From an uncultured Veillonella sp. (GTDB taxonomy: Bacteria; Bacillota; Negativicutes; Veillonellales; Veillonellaceae), in assembly GCF_934230905.1 (NCBI RefSeq), contig NZ_CAKQFJ010000004.1, positions 1 through 64,000 on the forward strand: DNA of 64,000 bases. The letters are read 5' to 3'. Under the pieces are notes generated by a model that saw only the letters and a list, made by a program, of their open reading frames with translations, searched no databases and was not told the origin of the DNA. The position numbers and the translations under genes are program-made. Positions 62,281 to 64,000 of this stretch are shown here, in pieces. Position 1 is the stretch's first letter. Every line of letters starts with the position of its first letter.

Positions 62281-62710
62281 AAAAAAAATACGATTTATTT
62301 AGATTAAGTATAGAACTTGCTCCTGATTTAGTTATAGATATTATAAAGTTATCGGGACTAACGAAAAAGGTTCCTCCCTGCCAGAGCGTAATTAAGGAAC
62401 TAACCATAACAACCAATATGATACCTACATATCTGTGAATACCATAATCCTGACATCGATACCCCAATACTATTAAAAATAATATATTGGTAGTCATCTC
62501 TACTCCATAAAACAAATACTCATACGGCATTGGATTAATAAAAAAAGCTACACTCAACGTAAGTAAATATATATAAATTATGGTTGTATAGTAAATTAAC
62601 GCAGTTGTTATGTTTATTCGTCTATTTTTAAAAATACTGGTTACTCGCAAAGATTCTATATTATCTTTAAACAATCTTATTTCATTATCTATGTTTATAT
62701 ATTTACTCAT
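62267..62710 (-). CDS. Divergent DUF805-like membrane protein, frameshifted at its end (147 aa)
   Basis: Four hydrophobic segments with FKNRRINITTALIYY near the N-terminus (in place of GRxxR) and LGYRCQDYGIHRYVGIILVV (in place of RRLHDxGxSG), so a diverged DUF805 domain. It stops with YFFYDYE just after the poly-A tract, where the last helix and NRYGEQP tail continue in the next frame. ATG at 62710 has no good ribosome site. AT-rich DNA. Either a pseudogene or a slippage-controlled gene. Confidence 0.5.
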   Translation of the reverse strand: MSKYINIDNEIRLFKDNIESLRVTSIFKNRRINITTALIYYTTIIYIYLLTLSVAFFINPMPYEYLFYGVEMTTNILFLIVLGYRCQDYGIHRYVGIILVVMVSSLITLWQGGTFFVSPDNFIISITKSGASSILNLNKSYFFYDYE

Positions 62711-62784
62711 TCTATATAAGACACTTTCTATAAACACTTAATTAATATCAAGTAAACGCCAAGCTATTACAAAATATATATTTG

Positions 62785-63237
62785 TTAAGAGTTTATAGCA
62801 ACTACAAATCTATATGTCGCTATAAGTATAACTAGTAATTTTAAAACAAATGTCATCTCACTTTGTATCGACCACCCCACAAAAATAATATAAGCAAGTA
62901 TGATGACTGCCCATTTAAACTTATTTTTATGAGCTATATTGATTCCCAGTAACTTACCATGCAGTCCTAATAGAATATATAAAAATACTTTTCTTTTTGA
63001 TCCACACATTCTTAATGCTCGATTATATATAAGCTTATACAGTTTTCTTCTTCTATATACAGGTATTAAGAAAATACATGCATATAAAAATGCAGGAAAC
63101 ATACCTTCTAAAACCGCTATAGAGAACTCATAATTAACATCTTGCAAACTACCTATAAAGAAACCACCTAATAATATCAACGATGAAACCCATCGAAAAC
63201 GTTGATCATTTAAAAATTTTAATAATTGTCTCTCCAC
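62785..63237 (-). CDS. Hypothetical four-helix membrane protein (150 aa)
   Basis: Basic membrane protein with segments near residues 16-30, 40-60 and 108-145 and a Lys/Arg-rich middle loop (YRRRKLYKLIYNRALRMCGSKRK). I recognise no family. Start GTG with GGGAGG twelve bases upstream. It precedes the DUF805-like genes and may be in the same transcript. It could also be a relic; there is no independent support. Confidence 0.45.
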   Translation of the reverse strand: MERQLLKFLNDQRFRWVSSLILLGGFFIGSLQDVNYEFSIAVLEGMFPAFLYACIFLIPVYRRRKLYKLIYNRALRMCGSKRKVFLYILLGLHGKLLGINIAHKNKFKWAVIILAYIIFVGWSIQSEMTFVLKLLVILIATYRFVVAINS

Positions 63238-63548
63238 AGCAAATAAAATCCTCCCAATTAATTTAACATCTTATACATTTAATCATTTTAACCAACCAAA
63301 ATGATTAATCCTATCATAAATATTGAATTACTTATATTTATACCAACATAACTAATAAGAATATTTTTATGAAAAATTGGATTATTCCTCATTTATTATG
63401 ATTTTTTATAAAAAAATAGTTGTATAATTTATACATGTACAGGTATAGGGTTTATTGACATCCATACCATAGGTTGCTACGATTGATTATAGATTATATA
63501 GTTATATCTGCATAGGCAGATGATGTTGTTTAATGAGGTGATTCACTT
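63238..63548. other. Divergent intergenic region
   Basis: 311 bp without a gene. It holds the promoter of the exported CbiK homologue at 63455-63483, a 6-bp hairpin ATCTGC/GCAGAT at 63506-63521 in its leader, a TATAAT at 63423, and otherwise AT-rich sequence. No cobalamin riboswitch was recognised. Confidence 0.6.
63455..63483 (+). promoter_or_regulatory. Promoter of the exported CbiK homologue
   Basis: Consensus TTGACA (63455-63460), 17-bp spacer, TACGAT (63478-63483). The transcript would begin near 63490, giving a leader of about 59 nt with a short hairpin before GAGGTG. Confidence 0.7.
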
Positions 63549-64000
63549 ATGTATAGTGTAAAAAAACGTGCATTAACAGTTTCTGCTGCATTAGCAGCTT
63601 TCGCATTGACATTTGGTGCTCCTGTGCTTGGTCACGCTGCATACCAATTAAATTCTGAAGTAAAAGATCCTACTCCAGCATTGAAAGAAGCTGCTGCAAT
63701 TGGTGTTCGTACACACAATACTGAAGCTTTACAAAACTTGCCAAACAAAGATGCTATGGTTGTTATGAGCTTTGGCACAACTTATAAAGATACTCGTGCT
63801 AAAACAATTGATGCTACTGTAGATGCTATTAAAGCAGCTCATCCAAACACTAAAGTAGTAACAGCTTTTACAAGTCACATTATTCGTGATCGTATCCAAC
63901 AAAAAGAAGGTATTACATACCCAACTCCTGAAGAAGCTTTGGCAGAGCTCAAAAAAGATGGTTACACTCGCATTGCATTAGCATCTCTAGATGTAATTCC
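63549..64000 (+). CDS. Exported CbiK-type chelatase homologue, 3-prime truncated by window
   Basis: About 150 codons are visible. N-terminal signal peptide VKKRALTVSAALAAFALTFGAPVLGHAA, then a CbiK N-terminal domain: AMVVMSFGTTYKDTRAKTIDATVDAI, FTSHIIRDRIQQKEGITYP and EEALAELKKDGYTRIALASLDVIP. This layout resembles the periplasmic CbiKP of Desulfovibrio, which binds heme and may serve metal or tetrapyrrole transport. Ligand residues lie beyond the window. GAGGTG lies before ATG. It is on the opposite strand from the rest of the cluster. Confidence 0.85.
   Translation, partial: MYSVKKRALTVSAALAAFALTFGAPVLGHAAYQLNSEVKDPTPALKEAAAIGVRTHNTEALQNLPNKDAMVVMSFGTTYKDTRAKTIDATVDAIKAAHPNTKVVTAFTSHIIRDRIQQKEGITYPTPEEALAELKKDGYTRIALASLDVI

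Noticed and set aside
62006..62302. 98-codon plus-strand frame opposite the DUF805 genes
   Set aside because: No ribosome site, no recognisable product, and the minus strand shows DUF805 motifs.
1..64000. tRNA, rRNA, CRISPR arrays, insertion sequences or prophage
   Set aside because: None recognised: no transposase or integrase-like protein, no regularly spaced direct repeats outside the adhesin gene, and no tRNA-like cloverleaf noticed by eye. A tRNAscan run would settle the last point.

Overview
The window comes from a low-GC, anaerobic, diderm member of the Firmicutes, and Veillonella (Negativicutes) is the best fit. The evidence is a Firmicute-type core (a CggR-type regulator heading a gap-pgk-tpi-gpmI-eno operon, and a mraZ-to-ftsZ cluster) combined with outer-membrane features: a giant YadA-type trimeric autotransporter, a small beta-barrel protein ending in Phe, and a type IV pilus locus. 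A superoxide reductase and a corrinoid pathway also fit a strict anaerobe. Almost every gene is on the minus strand, so operons read from high to low coordinates.

Layout, low to high coordinate. (1) 1-7924: a compact type IV pilus or competence pseudopilus operon, pilB-pilT-pilC-pilA-pilD, then four minor-pilin-like genes, then pilM/N/O-like genes. (2) 8058-15201: CggR-type regulator and the triose half of glycolysis/gluconeogenesis, with a recognisable promoter and a two-repeat operator. (3) 15232-25044: housekeeping genes: upp, glyA, rpiB, an arsenate-reductase-like phosphatase, Sua5, prmC-prfA, a DUF1385 protein, rpmE, a YdbC-like protein, an unrecognised 479-aa protein and nth. (4) 25168-27465: a DUF896 protein (plus strand), an aminotransferase and a small outer-membrane barrel. 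(5) 27542-41457: a shortened division and cell-wall cluster, mraZ-rsmH-ftsL-murE-murF-mraY-murD-murG-murC-ddl-divIB-DUF881-sbp-ftsZ, with ftsI, ftsW, ftsA and murB absent. (6) 41813-48763: one 2,316-residue trimeric autotransporter. (7) 49134-56208: thioredoxin, CoA-binding protein, GluQ-RS, a PreP-like M16 protease, aspartate kinase and superoxide reductase. (8) 56310-61358: a structured repeat element, then corrinoid genes cobO, cbiA, cbiL, cbiK and a second CbiK-like gene that has lost two metal-ligand positions. (9) 61429-63237: AT-rich membrane-protein genes with DUF805 signatures that look broken. (10) 63549-end: a third CbiK homologue, exported and on the plus strand, cut by the window edge.

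The most interesting points are these. There are three CbiK-type chelatase homologues within 5 kb; one is ligand-deficient with a Fur-like box in front and one carries a signal peptide. The GAPDH carries NADP-type coenzyme residues although it sits in a CggR operon. Two groups of 10-bp-phased GTGG repeats precede mraZ. The adhesin has 13 consecutive 11-residue repeats and an unusual coiled-coil tail after its membrane anchor. A GC-rich nested inverted/direct repeat lies after cobO. The DUF805 locus has a frameshift at an eight-base homopolymer. Several starts were moved from the longest open frame to the codon with the better ribosome-binding site; each case is stated in its entry.
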